This document shows positions 21,399 through 34,557 of a stretch of DNA of 64,000 nucleotides, one piece after another (positions within the stretch are counted from its first letter, which is position 1; every line of letters starts with the position of its first letter). The position numbers were made by a program, and so were the translations under genes. The notes beneath the pieces are model-generated. The model was not told the DNA's origin. It saw only the letters and a list, made by a program, of their open reading frames with translations, and made no database searches. The stretch covers positions 30,604,137-30,668,136 of the forward strand of contig NC_063450.1 in NCBI RefSeq assembly GCF_020379485.1, written 5' to 3'. This DNA is from Brassica napus (lineage: Eukaryota; Streptophyta; Magnoliopsida; Brassicales; Brassicaceae).

Positions 21399-23420
21399 TA
21401 GCTTTCGTGTTTGAACATTGCATGTCTATATGTGTTACTGATGAATATTAGCATACGCTGTATTAGATTCCATTAACTTATTAAGGGCCCATATTTTGCT
21501 TATTTAATCTGATATCAAATCCACTAGAGATTTGGAAACCAAAATTTCAAAATATTTAGTGTGCATTCTCCTTAAACTGGGCATCAAGTATTAGCTATAT
21601 GCAAAGCCCAAGTGTTGCTAAAAAGGAAATAAGAAAAAATGAGGCAAAATCAAATTAATTTTATTTCGGTATAGTTTTATTTAACTCGGTATAATGATTT
21701 GAAACTGTTTTATATTTCTAGTGATTTTTATTTCTAGGACATTATATAAAATTGAAGCGATATTGAATAAATATGTTTCAATGATATGAATTGTTATGAT
21801 TTTAGATAATTGTAGTGGACGGTACGGATTGATCCGTTTGTGGACAACTTTTTTCCTTGTTCGCCATTCTTTAATTTTGGTACATTTTGGTGCAAATATA
21901 TGTTGAAAATATACTAGTTTGTCCAGTTCTCAAATTTGCCAACTGATTAGTTCACATCTCACCCACTATAGCCATGGTTCATTTTTTGTTTTGGTCCGAT
22001 CTGGATAACTTCAATTTGAGAAAAATAGAAATGCAAGTGAAGGTCTCTTTGGAACACCTCAAAGTAAGTTGGTCCCTACAACAAGACAATCACACCTTTT
22101 CTCATCTTCAATAAAATAAGAAAATTTATGCATTATTATATCTTCTTTTTATCCTGGTTTATTCTTTTTATAAAATAATTTCTATGCAGATACGAGACTG
22201 ATAATTCTTTTTGAACACCTTTAGTGAAAATGATGCATCAAGTCTTCTTCACCTAACTATAGTGCACCTCCACACATGACCCAATAAATGGGCAATTCTC
22301 AATCACTAATACCCAAAATATATGTTCATGTATCCTTTCGCTTTAATTATTTGCTTGACATCTCTGTGTTTGTCGGAGTGTACAAAATAAGACATCCCTA
22401 ACCGTTATATGGTTTGCATAAACCTTTGACCAATCATGGTTTTTAACATATATTTACGTCAAGAACATGTATTTACTGTACATACTGATAGGATCTTAAG
22501 TAAGGAGAATAGGAAGATTCTTTTACATTTCGGAAAGTAAACAGCATATCGTTTCTTTACAATCCCATGTTCTAATGCAAGTGTAGCTCAAAGACAACTA
22601 TACGACAAAGCCTGAATTTATTCTCACCGTTTTATAAACGATTTGTGTTTCCAATCTTTAGGCCCTTTTGATATCACATTTACTTCAAATAATGTTTTGA
22701 TGATTTATTCAGTCTTTTTATATAACTTGTTCAAAATTTTGGGAACAGAAATGCACTTTGGGGTGCTTTTCACAATAAAAAGCAAAAATATGAGTAAAAT
22801 CAGAGATGATAAAAAGACAACCTCTGCAAAGTAACTTGTATAATTTACTTTATTATTTTTTCTAGGTTCTCTCATCTCTTTTCTTTTCAAAATCACACAA
22901 AAGTAAAGAAATGTAGTTTAATTCCAAACCTGGTCTATGCATGTTCTTACAATATCCATATATTTGGCTACTTAAGGAAGGAAAAATTATCATCCTCTTC
23001 CCCCCCCCGTAAAATTAAGATTTCAATGAAAAAATGTTAGTTTGGAAACTATATATAGATTTGTGACAAAAAAGGAAACTATATATAGATAGATAGTTTT
23101 ACAAAATTCGATTATTAAAAGAAAAAGTTGTGTGAATAAACACAATTTTTACCTTTTATTTGTTAATCTTCAAAAAGCAAAAGCTAAAGTAGAGTGACAC
23201 AAAAGCTATAAGTGGCAGATTTGCAGATTATACACCGTTTTAGGCCACCTCTGACATCTTTAAATAATTTTTACTCTCAACATTTACTTTTTTACCTCTT
23301 CTTTTTAATCTCTGTTCACACTAAATGTACTGTTAACATGCATCAAACATTTCAATTAATTCGTCCTTCTGACCACTGGTAAAAAGGAAATTTATGAATT
23401 TTTTGTCGATATAAAATTTA
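21399..23420. other. AT-rich intergenic DNA, no gene seen
   Basis: No frame has recognisable similarity. A run of nine C residues occurs near 22999-23007. Nothing else supports a feature. Confidence 0.5.
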
Positions 23421-23435
23421 AAGTTTATTTCTTCT

Positions 23436-24352
23436 TTTTTTTTTGTCAACTTTGCTTTTATTAAAGCCTTAACAGTACAAAGACGATTCGAAAGCCCAAT
23501 ACAACCATTAAAAGTCCAGAACTTAAAGATAACTATTATACAAAAGATACACGTATAGTACACGTGCCAAGGAAATGGCTGGTCTTTGGGTGGTGAGAAG
23601 CTTCCCGAGATATTCAGTTCTGCTCACCGGCGTTCCGTTGAACTTTCCGATCATCCCTCCGGTAGTCTTTTTGGAGATGACGCATGAAGATTTATCGCCT
23701 CTTTCGAATCCGTCTTGAAACCCACATGCAGTGCTCGCCGGTTCTTCTAATTTGAACTCAAAATGATCCTCGATCATTAAACTTAGGGATGGTCAGATCG
23801 ATTAAAAAACAGATCATATGTCAGGACGTTTTATAACAAAACCCCAACTTTACTTAATCCATTTCCAATCGATTGATTTCATCCATTAACTTCGACTCTC
23901 AACCAAGAAAGAGAAACTTCCCGACGTGTTTTAACAGGAAGGAGATATTACTCTCCGATAGAAGAGATCTAGCACTCAAAGATCACAAGAGAGCAAATCG
24001 AAGATCCGGAATAAGAAATTAAACTTGCACGGGGAGGAGATATTCAAGCAAACCGGAGATAGAAAATGAAGACATGATGAGAAGCTCCGATTAGCTTGAG
24101 ATACACAACAAAAATCGCCTAGCGAAGAAAAATTTCCGACGAAGCGGAACCGAAGTCGCCTTAGCGAAAGCAAGATCCGACAAGCGGAAGATCAAATCGA
24201 TCATGAAGATCGATTGTATTTACAACAAAAGCAAAAGTGAGAGATGGTAACCGGCAGCAAAGGCCACCGGCCACCGACGTTGATCTTTTATTAAACCGCT
24301 TTAGAGAGAAGTTGGAGAGAATAGAGAGACTTTTTTATCGATTTTGACAATT
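23436..24352 (-). mobile_element. Retroposon of ~0.9 kb with A-tail and 15-bp TSD
   Basis: Perfect 15-bp direct repeats AAGTTTATTTCTTCT flank the unit (23421-23435 and 24353-24367). The left end is a T-run (A-tail on the minus strand) preceded by AATAAAAG, so it was copied from a polyadenylated RNA. An 84-codon frame (23777-23523, MIEDHFEFKLEEP) is present but matches no family I know. It lacks a tRNA-like A/B box, which argues against a SINE. It may be a non-autonomous LINE derivative or a processed transcript. Confidence 0.75.
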
Positions 24353-24725
24353 AAGTTTATTTCTTCTAAGATGCGAAGTTATGATGTCGGAAGAAGTTTT
24401 TTTTTTGTCATACAGTCGGAAGAAGTATTAAGTAATTAAATTGCTGACAAAGAGAAAGTAATTAAACTATTAGGTTAAACTAACAGTAATAGTAAAAATC
24501 GGTTGACTAAAGCTTTTTTTTTTTGAAAAAAAAAATCGGTTAAAGTTCTAAAAAAAACTCGGTTGACTAAAGTTTTAATCCAGTTTAACTATTTTACGAC
24601 AATTTTGCCCTTGTTTACTACTGAAATTTCGATGCAAGAATCTTAATTCAATCTTTCATATAATTTTTTTTTTTTTGTCATCCAAAACATTCATTCCAAA
24701 CTTAAAGGGATTCATACAAGCTAGC

Positions 24726-27700
24726 CTATATAGCTAGCCTAATCGGATCCTTTACTTCATAGAAGCTGAAGCATTGCTCGCGTGCTCGGACCTCTTTGGC
24801 AAGATTATCCGCACAGACATTTGCTGATCGAGAGATAAACATAAGAGATAAGTCTTTAAAGAGAGCATTCATAGCTTTAATTTCGTCCAAAACCGGTTCC
24901 AGAGCAGGCCACTGTTTCTTTTGTTGTATTATGTGCACGAGCTGTTGACAATCAGATTCAAAGTTTATGCGCCGGCATCCCCGGTTGTTTACTTCTTTCA
25001 TCGCCCAACATAAGCTCTCGGCCTCTGCGTGTAGTGGCGTCTCTGTTTGTGGTCCTTTGCACCGTCCTCTTAACACCTCCACTTCCTGTTCAAACAAGAC
25101 AAAACCCATTCCAATTCCATCGCTTGCCTCCACCCATGACGCGTCAACCTGACATCTCCACTGATGCGTTAGGTTAGGTGCTGGGGAAGGATTTCTCCTC
25201 TGGTTATTTTCTTCTTCTTTCGTGAAGGTCGTCTCAACGATCTGTGCCATCTTCCAAGCTTCCGCCTCCTGCCTTGCCAGTTGCAAAATATCCAAAGCTG
25301 TCGTGTCTAAGTTACTGAAGCACTTATTGTTTCGAGCCTTCCATTGATACCACATGATCCATGGAAATATCGAAGAGATGTCTCCGATATGGTTAGGCTC
25401 TTTACAGTACCTTAGCAAAGTATCGACATTAACATAAAGTGAAGAGCACGGGAACAACCCCAGAGATGAAGGGATATTAGATAGAGCCCAACATTGAATT
25501 GCCGGTTGACACTCGAAAAGTATATGATTTACTGTTTCTTGTTCTGCTCCACATCTCTGACAAGTACTATCTTTTCCACAATGACGTTCTTTCAGCTTAC
25601 TTGCTGATGCTACAAATCCTGAGATAGCTTGCCATAGGAAGTGCTTAATTTTCCTAGGCGCTTTAAGTTTCCATACCTCTTTCTTAAAATCCTTTGTACT
25701 TGGTTCTGTCACTGCTTTGAGATGGGAGTTTTGTCTCTGTTCTACTGCCACCTTATATCATGTTCTCACTGTATAGCTACCCGACTTGGAATGTTTCCAG
25801 ACATAGCTATCTTTGCGACCCGTGCGGCTAATTCTCATAGACAAAATGCGTTGGGCGTCGTCTTCGTTTATAAGTTCTTTAACAAGTTCCACGTCCCATT
25901 CTTTGAGCTCATGATTAATCAGATGGTGTACCTTCAAGTCTGGATCAAAGAGAATGCCTTTGGGCTTTGCTGGTCTGGCTGGTTCTGTCTGTATCCAGAC
26001 GTCCTCCCAGACTTTTGTATCTGATCCATTGCCAATAGTTTTTTTGACTGCCTTATCCAGGATATGTCGAGACGACATTAGACTAGTCCATCCGTACGAA
26101 GGATTATTTGCTTTGCCTGTGGCCAGCGGGTTGGAATGTCGGTAGTATCGTCCTTTTAAGACTCGGGCAAGGAGGGAGTCCGGGAAGATCAGCAAACGCC
26201 AGACTTGTTTTGCCAGGAGAGCAAGGTTAAAGTCATTGAAATCGCGGAATCCCAGACCTCCTCATCCAATGGAACACAAATTTTATCCCATGCTACCCAA
26301 TGGAGTCCTTTGTTATTATAACTCGTACTCCACCAGAAACGCGCCACTGCGGCGGAGAGTTTTTTGCAAGTATCTTGAGGCAGACAGTAGCATGACATAA
26401 CGAAGGTTGGTACAGCTTGAGCAACCGATTTAATTTGCACCTCTTTGCCCCCTTTGGATAGGAGTCTTGTAGACCACGAGTTGATCCTGCCATTCAATCT
26501 TTCTTGTACAAAGGAAAAGACTTGTTTCTGCGATCCACATATCTTTTCGGGCATGCCTAAGTACATTCCCATTCCCCCTTCTTTTGTGATGCCAAGTGAT
26601 CCTTTCAGATCGTTTTTTATAGACGCTATGACCTTAGAACCGAACAGAACTGAAGATTTTTGTTTATTCAGTTGTTGTCCTGAGACGTTTCCATAAACGT
26701 CGATGATTCGAACCAGTTCTTCGCATTGAGATTGCTCTGCTTTACAGAAGAAAAGGCTGTCATCGGCGAAGAGAAGATGGGAGATTGGTGGGCATTCCTT
26801 TGCGATTTTTATTCCAGTAATAGTCTTAGATACTTCCGCTTGTTGGATATGCGAGATCAGAACTTCCGTGCAGAGGATAAAGAGAAACGGTGACAGTGGA
26901 TCTCCCTGCCGGAGTCCTCTCGAGGGAACTATGTGCCCTTTTGCCTCTCCATTGATCAACACCTGGGAAGAGACTGATGATATGCACTTCATGATCAAAG
27001 AGACCCATCGCGGATCAAAGCCAAATTTCAGTAGCAAGGCTTCCATAAAGCTCCATTCAACCCGATCGTACGCTTTGCTCATATCAGTTTTGATGGCTAC
27101 GAATTTGTTTTTGCAGCTTGGATTGGTACGAAGGGCATGAAACATCTCTTGAGCAATCAGGATATTATCAGTGATTAGTCGATCCGCGACGAAGGCTGAT
27201 TGCGTCTCAGAGATTATCTTTGGTAAGATACCCTTAAGCCTCGTTGATAAGATCTTGGATATGATCTTATATCCGACATTGCATAAGCTGATAGGTCAGA
27301 ACTCCATCATAGATACTGGCCTGTCTGTTTTCGGTATCAGACAAAGGTTCGTTTGATTAAGTCTATCATCCAACTCTCCCGTTTCGAAGAAATTTCTGAC
27401 CATAGCACAGACATCACGTCCTATGCTGCTCCACAACCTTTGGTAAAATAAGCTAGTCATCCCATCGGGACCAGGGGCTTTTTCCGGGTTAATGGCAAAA
27501 ACCGCTTCTCGGATCTCCTCATCAAGAGGGATTTTTAATAAACGTTGATTCATATCTTCCGTAACTGACGTGGCAATATACCGGATTGTATCTTCTATGG
27601 TATCGGGAGAGGAAGATGTGAAAAGCTCCTGAAAGTATCCAGTCGCCACTGCCTCAATCTCTTCTTCGGTATGGACCTAATCCCCCATAGAGTTTTTGAG

Positions 27701-28810
27701 TCTCGTGATCCTATTACGTGCTCGCCTCTGTTTAGTCTTAGCATGAAAATATTTCGTGTTTCGATCTCCTCCTCTAAGCCACAGGATCCTACTCTTTTGC
27801 TTCCAGTATAGCTCCTCTTCTCTGTATGCAGCACACAGTTTAAATTTTATCTCGAGCTCATCTTCACTGGTTAGCAGATCATCATTTTGCACGTTATCTA
27901 GCTGCTTCTTTAGCTTTTCTATGAGGACTGCATTGTTTGCTGGGTTTCTCCTTTTCCATCTCTAGATCGATTGTCTTGTTTTACTGATTTTATCAAACAG
28001 CTCCAGTGTTGGGTCCGCTCGTAGGTGCTCCCATTCCTCATGAACCGTCTCAGAAAACCCTTCCTTGCTCAACCAGTTTCTGTTGAACTTAAAATTCCTC
28101 TTGTGTTGTCGCTCGTGAGCCTGGAATCTCGCCAAGATTGGCCTGTGATCAGATCCCCAACGCAGTAAATACTCCACATAAGTGTGGGAAAAAATATTGT
28201 GCCAGTCTTCGTTTCCAACTGCCCTATCAAGTCGGCATTGGACCCGTCCTGCTCTTGTCCTTCCTGCCCATGAGAACACATTTCCAACCGAGGGAAATTC
28301 AATCATACCACATCCTGCTAGCATGTTCTTGAAAGGTAAAAATGAAGAGTCTTGGCGCTTCCTGCCCCCTTTCTTCTCCAAATTACTGGTGATCTCGTTA
28401 AAATCCCCCATCAGAAGCCAAGCTCCAGTTCTATTCGCAGTGATTCGGAGAAGCCTCTCCCATACATTTTCTCGGTATTCAATCACCGGATCTCCATATA
28501 CAAAGGTAATAAAAACCTTGTGTCCTTCCATCTGTGCTTCTATGTCAATCATACGATTATTAGAGAAGTGAATAACCACATCGGAAGCACCCATATAAAA
28601 CAAAGCAAGTCCACCGCTACGTCCCGCAGGATCAACAGTGAACAAATGATCATAACCAAACTCAAACATAAAGTCTTGCAAAAAGGAAAAAATGTTTTTT
28701 GTTTCTGAAAGAAAAAGAAAAGTAGGATGAAAACAGCGATGCAACTCCCGCAGGTGTTGCTTAGTCAAGTAGGCTCCGGCCCCTTGACAGTTCCAGGCAA
28801 TTACACTCAT
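24726..28810 (-). pseudogene. LINE ORF2: endonuclease, reverse transcriptase, zf-RVT, RNase H
   Basis: On the minus strand the order is: an AP-endonuclease domain (28810-27962; WNCQGAG, LFLSETKN, GDFNEI and the terminal SDHRPI), a linker with RGGDRNTKYFH, then RT (about 27650-26190) with APGPDG, KTDMSKAYDRVEW, RGLRQGDPLSPFLF and the catalytic LLFADDSLFF. A zinc-binding module follows (HCGKDSTCQRCGA...NHILFEC, about 25580-25510) and a C-terminal RNase H (VDASWVEASDG, HAEAESLCWA, ESDCQQLV). Breaks are seen near 27962, 27677, 27296, 26200 and 25757. The catalytic motifs survive but cannot be read as one protein. Confidence 0.9.
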
Positions 28811-31028
28811 ATACGCTTACTGGGTGGTTTCTGGGACACCACCGAACCTGGGTTAGATACTGGTTTTCTACTGGTTAAAGCAGACGGGAACACCTCAGGG
28901 CGAGGGACATGCTTAGCAGTCTGTCGGCCTGATATAGGGGGGCGAGAGATCTTCATTCCCTTACCCCTTGGGGACATACGTCCCCTAGCTGCCAGCTTCC
29001 GTGATGCAGCACTTCCTTTTGTATCTGGGCTTCTGGGAGTTACCTTCTTTACTCCTATCTTCGCCTTCAATTTAAGGATGCCCTTCTGAAATGTTTGAGT
29101 ACTCTTTACTTCCTTTGTAGGGATACTCTGATTCTGAGGTTCTGATCTCTGTCGTGCTTCTGCTCTCTCTCGTGCTTCTGCATCTGAGACTTGAGCTCTT
29201 ACCTCCTTTCTTCCTAGCTGCGCTATCGCCTCAATCTGCTCATTCTCTGAATCCTCTACCAATGCTTGTGTCTCAGGCACCACAGTATCATCTAGCAAGT
29301 CATCCTCATCGATCATATCTTCAGTCATACCCATTTCATTATAATAATCAACCATCTTGTTAAACTCTCCCTCCTCCATTGAAAGCTCATCATCCTCATG
29401 ATCTTTTCCAGTATCGCTTGGTTTGTCCGGTAGGGCAGTCTTCGTCGCCTCAGTCTGAGGGATTTGATCGGTATTATTCTCCTTATTTATGTTGTTTTGA
29501 GCTTGAGCATGGTCATGATCCACCGCGATGCGATCATGCATCTCACCTTCTCGTTCTCTGATCACTAGAGGACCGGCTAGAGTTCGCACCAACAATGGCC
29601 GAGGAGACTCCGCATCATAAACTACATGAGCTTTCCCTTTGAGCTTTCTTCTTTTTTCCTCCTCTGTTTCTGCTGTATCACCTCTGTCTGATGTGTGATC
29701 TGGTTCCCTTTCAGATACTCGGTCCGACTCTGGAGCAGTTGCTCTCTGAACCGGTCTCCATTCTTTTCTAGTGCGAGGGTCCTGGTATCGGGGCCTTTGG
29801 GACTGTCTATCGATGTCCCTGTTTCTGTGCCTCTCAATAGTCCTCGGTGCACCGTAGGAGTCAGACACTGTCCTCTGCGAATCCGGAGGTGATCCATGCC
29901 TTCTACTAGAGTATCCGTTTTCAGATTTCTTATACGGCTGGTCTCGGAGATACTCTTTCGAGCTTTTAATCCTCCATTCACGGGGGGAACTTCTATCAGT
30001 ACTGTAGGGTGTAACCTCTCGCCTATTATAATATGGATGGTATCTCTCCCGATCTCGGGGAAAACTTTCAGTGTGCGTGTTATCAAGTCGTTTCCACACA
30101 TTCTTGGATTGTAGCGCACGCTTCTCCGAAATTGATTGACGTAGGTCTTGATTCTCTCTTAACGTGTCCTTCCTTGGTGATCTAGTACGGTATCTTACGT
30201 CGGTCTCCCGCTGGTTCACTAAACGACCTCTTTCCAGTTTTGGAGAAAGGGAGCGTCCTTCCTTGCGAGCCTGTGGGAAGGAAAAGGCTTCTCTGTTTGC
30301 GATCTCTTCTTTCTCCTTCACTTCAAGTCTGGCAATCCTGTTCCGTTCGCGTTGTTGTTCATTCAGCTCAGGACATGTACCTTCCTCATGAGAGATTCTT
30401 CTACACGTGAAGCAGTAGCGGTGCAAATCCTCGTATTTTAGTTTCACTGTAACCACATCTCCATTATCAAAACCTATTTTACGCTCCAGGTAAATGGGTT
30501 CATCTCCATTAATAGAAACCCTCAGACGACTTCCTTGGACATCAACTTTATCTGCAGTGCCAAGAGCTTTCCCAATGCTCCAAAAGGTTTCCTCTTTTTG
30601 TAGTGGCTTGGTATGCCTTCCACTTCCACCCAAAAGGTGATATTATTAGGAAAATCCTCTTGGATTGTTGGAATCCATCTTTCCAGGGAGAAACTCCACT
30701 TATTGAAATGGCAGGGTCGTTTGAGCAGAACCTTTTGAAGGTCCTCTTCCTTGTCGAAATCCAGTTGAAACTTATTGTTCCCCAGGTTAGTACCTCTGAC
30801 TCTCCCTTCTACATCCCATATACGTCGCCTTGGCATGTGCTTTAGGAGAGCATCCACGCTTCTACCATCTTTGTGGAACATCCTACCCACCAAAGTCAGT
30901 TTGAATTTCTCAATGAGATCTGAGAAATCAAAAGCCGGGACCTTGATGATCTCTTCATCCTTTTGGGTATGTCTCCTCTCTTCTCGTGAACTCTCGCCTC
31001 TGTATCTGTTTCCATAGGAGCGAGACAT
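28807..31028 (-). pseudogene. LINE ORF1: DUF4283 RNA-binding protein with CCHC knuckle
   Basis: It starts MSRSYGNRYRGE at 31028. A DUF4283 region (LVGRMF, FQLDFDKEEDLQKVL, FWVEVEGIPSHY) is followed, after a one-base frameshift near 30600, by a knuckle of the zf-CCHC_4 type (YCFTCRRISHEEGTC) in the second frame (30633-28807). The rest is long, charged and Arg/Ser-rich, ending in a basic tail. It should act as nucleic-acid chaperone for the LINE. Its last bases overlap the ORF2 ATG at 28810 by four bases, suggesting coupled translation. Confidence 0.85.
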
Positions 31029-31345
31029 AACTTACTCAAATCCAGGACCAAATCTCAGTAACAAAACGCCCTATTAAGGGGAAAACCAGCCTTGACAATC
31101 CGAAACGTAGATTCCTTAAGGACCACGTTTTCGACGTCAATAGGTTATGTGGTGTGCGATCACTGTAAAAACACAGGACTCCGGTGCTGAGAGGAGTGTA
31201 CGATAGTCTCCCTCTCCTTCCCGACTTGCCGATCTCTCAGGAAAACCTCAGGATGTTGAGGATTAGCCGGATCTGAAATCGTCTTCACGATCGCCCCTAA
31301 ACCCTAGCGGCGTGTCAGGATTTTCTTTTAATCTTTCATATAATT

Positions 31346-33808
31346 AAGAACACACATGTTAGTATAACTCAGAGACTTAGATTTAGAAATCAAAGCTTAG
31401 CTTTGACCAAAAAAAAAAAAAAAGAAATTAAAGCTTAGCTTAAAGAATTTTTTTTTAAAAACGTAAACAAAACAAATTTATTCCAACGTGCAAGATTTAT
31501 CGTGCTTGTCAAGTGTGAACTTTCCAAGAAGCAATAAGAAATTAGGGCACCAATAAAAAGATATGGAATTCCCCCAAAGTTTGCCTTAATCGTAGATTAA
31601 ATGTCTATTTTGTCGTTTATCCAAATTCTAATAAGCAAACGAAAATAAGAAAATGGAATTTTTTCCTACAACCATATATTGTGCTTAATTTGTTTCTTTT
31701 CACATATATACAGGCCATTTTTGACGCTTCTCTCTTGACCAGTTGAACAACACATGTGAAGTTCTTAGAAATGCTAGAAATGTATATAGGCTAAGGTATT
31801 GTTAAATGAAAGCATTCTATAAGAATTTAATCCCAGGTTTTTGTATATTTTACTGATTAAACTAATCAGTGTTTGTTGACAAAAATGAATTTACAATGAT
31901 GAAACAGTCACACGCGTGCGTTGAGCACGATAGGAACCCCATCGAAGTTCTGCCAACTAAATTTAAAACCTAGGATTCAAATAGGATTATAAGGCCAAGT
32001 TACGTAGTTATAGTGCTCTAATGGTTATCCTTATAGAGCATCGTATATATCTATCGGTGTATATTCTTATATATGTAGTTTCACCAAGGTTACAAAATTT
32101 GCTGACTAGTTCAAATTAAGCACAAAGTTTAGCATATGTATTTTGTATCTACTGGCATGTGTAAACAGTTTAGTATTTTCCGATCTCAAAATTATTTTAA
32201 TAAGAAAAATAAAACCTTAAATAGCATTAACACATGTTTTTGTTTTTAAAATAATACAGAAAATAAAAAAATTATAAATAACATTCACTAAATTGTAAAA
32301 TGACAAATATACTCATATTTGTAAATATATTAAAATAAAATAAAATTTAATCAATTTAAAATTATATAAAAAAAAAAGATAAATATATATTTTACATTTA
32401 GATTTGAGATTGAATCATTAGAATTTAGTGTTTAGTATTTAGGGATTGATGATTAAGGTTTAAGTAATTAAGGTTTGTAGTCATTTCGTTTTTTTTCTTG
32501 TTTGATGAATGATATTTTAGAAAATTTTCTGTGCTATTTGGTGATCAATTTTTTTTAATGCTATTTATAAGATGTTTCCTGTAAAAAATATATTTCATTT
32601 CAAAATGATTTTGGAAGGAATTTCAGAAACCAGTTTGCATTCATTTACGTCCAACCCTTCGACAGCATAAACGACGTTTGTTATGTAAACGGTTATTTTC
32701 TAACATTCTGTTTATATAAACTGTTTTTCTTGTATGGATACTTTTATTTCTCCTTGGCATCAGTTTTACGGACAAACCAGCACAAAGAGACCGGAAGGAA
32801 AGTAATGCTTGACCCAGTATATTTCTAAAAATATGTTTTCAGTGGTATATGCCAAACACATGCGAAAACTTATGATTTGTGATTTTTAAATTTATCTTTT
32901 AAATCACAATTTTGTCATCTTTCTCAATTTGAAAACAATCATTAGAAATAAAACAAAAGATACGTCACTCCAAAACAAACCATACCCATAACCTATAGCT
33001 ACCACCATGACCAAACTAACAAGCTATATGATATTATAGGGCTCGAAGGGTAAAAATAGTTTAAGCGTTATATTAAATACTTTATTACACTTTTAAATAG
33101 TAAAATAAGTTAAAATAAAACAAATTCTATATTTAAATAATAAAAATTACAATAAAAATAAAAATACATAAATATAAAGATATAAAAATATAATACATAA
33201 ATAACAATAAATATTACACTAAATCCATGTTATTACAATTTTAAAATCAAAATATGAAAACTCTTAAAAATTAACGAAATATATATATTTTCTATTAGTA
33301 TACATTTTTAAATTATAATACTATTTATTTCCTAATACATATTATAATTAAAACCACGCATACTAAGTAAATATATTAATTTAAATAAATGTAAGAAATT
33401 ATATGACCAAAATAAAAAGAGATAAGTAGATGATGATAGTTTTTGCATTGTTAAAGTTGTGAGTAAAGTAAACAGAAATATGGTACCTATAGAAAAAAAT
33501 ATTTTTTTAATTAAATTTTAATTTAGCTTATTTTTGTATATTTAATGAAATATTTATAAATTAAGCATATATTATATAAATGTGATTTCGTAATAAAAAA
33601 GTCTACAAATAGATCTTGGTATCAAGAAAATATAATGATGTTTTCCTTAAAAAATAAGCAGTATTAGCAAAAATGACTAAAATATTATTAAAAGAAAAAA
33701 AAAACAGTTCAAAGAAAATTGACTAAAATAAATTTTAAGAATCACATATTTACATTAGCATATACACTAGCGTTATTAGCAATCAAATTATATGCACAAT
33801 ATAACTAG
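31346..33808. other. AT-rich intergenic DNA
   Basis: No gene seen. Very AT-rich with A/T runs (for example 32200-32600 and 33060-33420) and degenerate GTTTAGGG-like stretches near 32440-32480. Probably old repeat debris. Confidence 0.5.
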
Positions 33809-34205
33809 GGGAATTGCTTCGAATGCTCTAAATTAGTTATCACTTTTTCAAAATACATTCGATCAAAATATCATAACATTTATGGTTTTATGATTATTGT
33901 TTAAGGTGTAGTATTTTAGGAGGTGTAATTGGTTTATAATATAAACGTTTTATAAATTATTATTAAAAATTATAAATAATTTATGAGAGTTAATTTAATC
34001 TTGAGTAATTGCTTAAAATATCTTAAATTGGTTATCATTTTTGAAAAATACATTCAATCAAAAATACTCTAACATTTGTGATTATGGTTTAGTGATTATT
34101 GTTCAGGGTTTAGTATCTAAGAGTTGAGATTGGATTTATAAACTTCAGAAAATGTTTCTTAAACATTTATAAATGATTTAAGAGAGTTAATTTAATCTCT
34201 TTAAT
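33809..34205. repeat. Diverged tandem duplication, ~190-bp unit
   Basis: Two adjacent copies share the order GAATTGCTT-like start, TTAGTTATCA / TTGGTTATCA, AATACATTC, TTTATAAATTAT and GAGAGTTAATTTAATCT. Copy 1 is about 33812-34003, copy 2 about 34008-34205. Confidence 0.65.
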
Positions 34206-34515
34206 CACAAATATAAGGTATTTAATTTACGTTATCTCTCATCTTCTCTGCATTTTCTCTCTTCTTAAAGTAAATATGAATGTGCTCCGGCGTCAGCCGG
34301 CGCAATTTCCTCTTCCTTGCCTCATCTTCGTTTTGTTTCCTCGTAGTTTATACTCTCCTCTTGTGGGTGTCCCTGGTTTGTAGTCCCCATCTCCGCTCGC
34401 GAGGAGTGTCGTCAGCGATGGTGGTATGCTCTGGAGTCATAACATGGCAGTGATGAGCAGTCTCTTTCGGTGAGGTCAGATTTTAGGGTTGAGAATAGAT
34501 CATATTTCCTTTTGT

Positions 34516-34557
<42 letters not shown>

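Larger units (their letters stand above)
24666..31329 (-). mobile_element. Full-length L1-type LINE, 16-bp TSD
   Basis: Perfect 16-bp direct repeats AATCTTTCATATAATT (24650-24665 and 31330-31345) flank the element. The T-run at its left edge is the 3' A-tail of a minus-strand copy. The 5' leader (about 31029-31329) contains AGGGTTTAGGGG on the minus strand. ORF1 (DUF4283 plus CCHC) and ORF2 (endonuclease, RT, zinc-binding, RNase H) are both present. At 6.66 kb it is about the normal full length for plant L1 elements. Stops and frameshifts make it non-autonomous. Confidence 0.92.

Noticed and set aside
28182..28708. Plus-strand frames of 118-129 codons over the LINE endonuclease
   Set aside because: Antisense of ORF2; the minus strand carries the conserved endonuclease motifs.
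34519..34554. CT repeat considered as a CRISPR or satellite array
   Set aside because: Simple dinucleotide microsatellite in a plant genome, no spacers.
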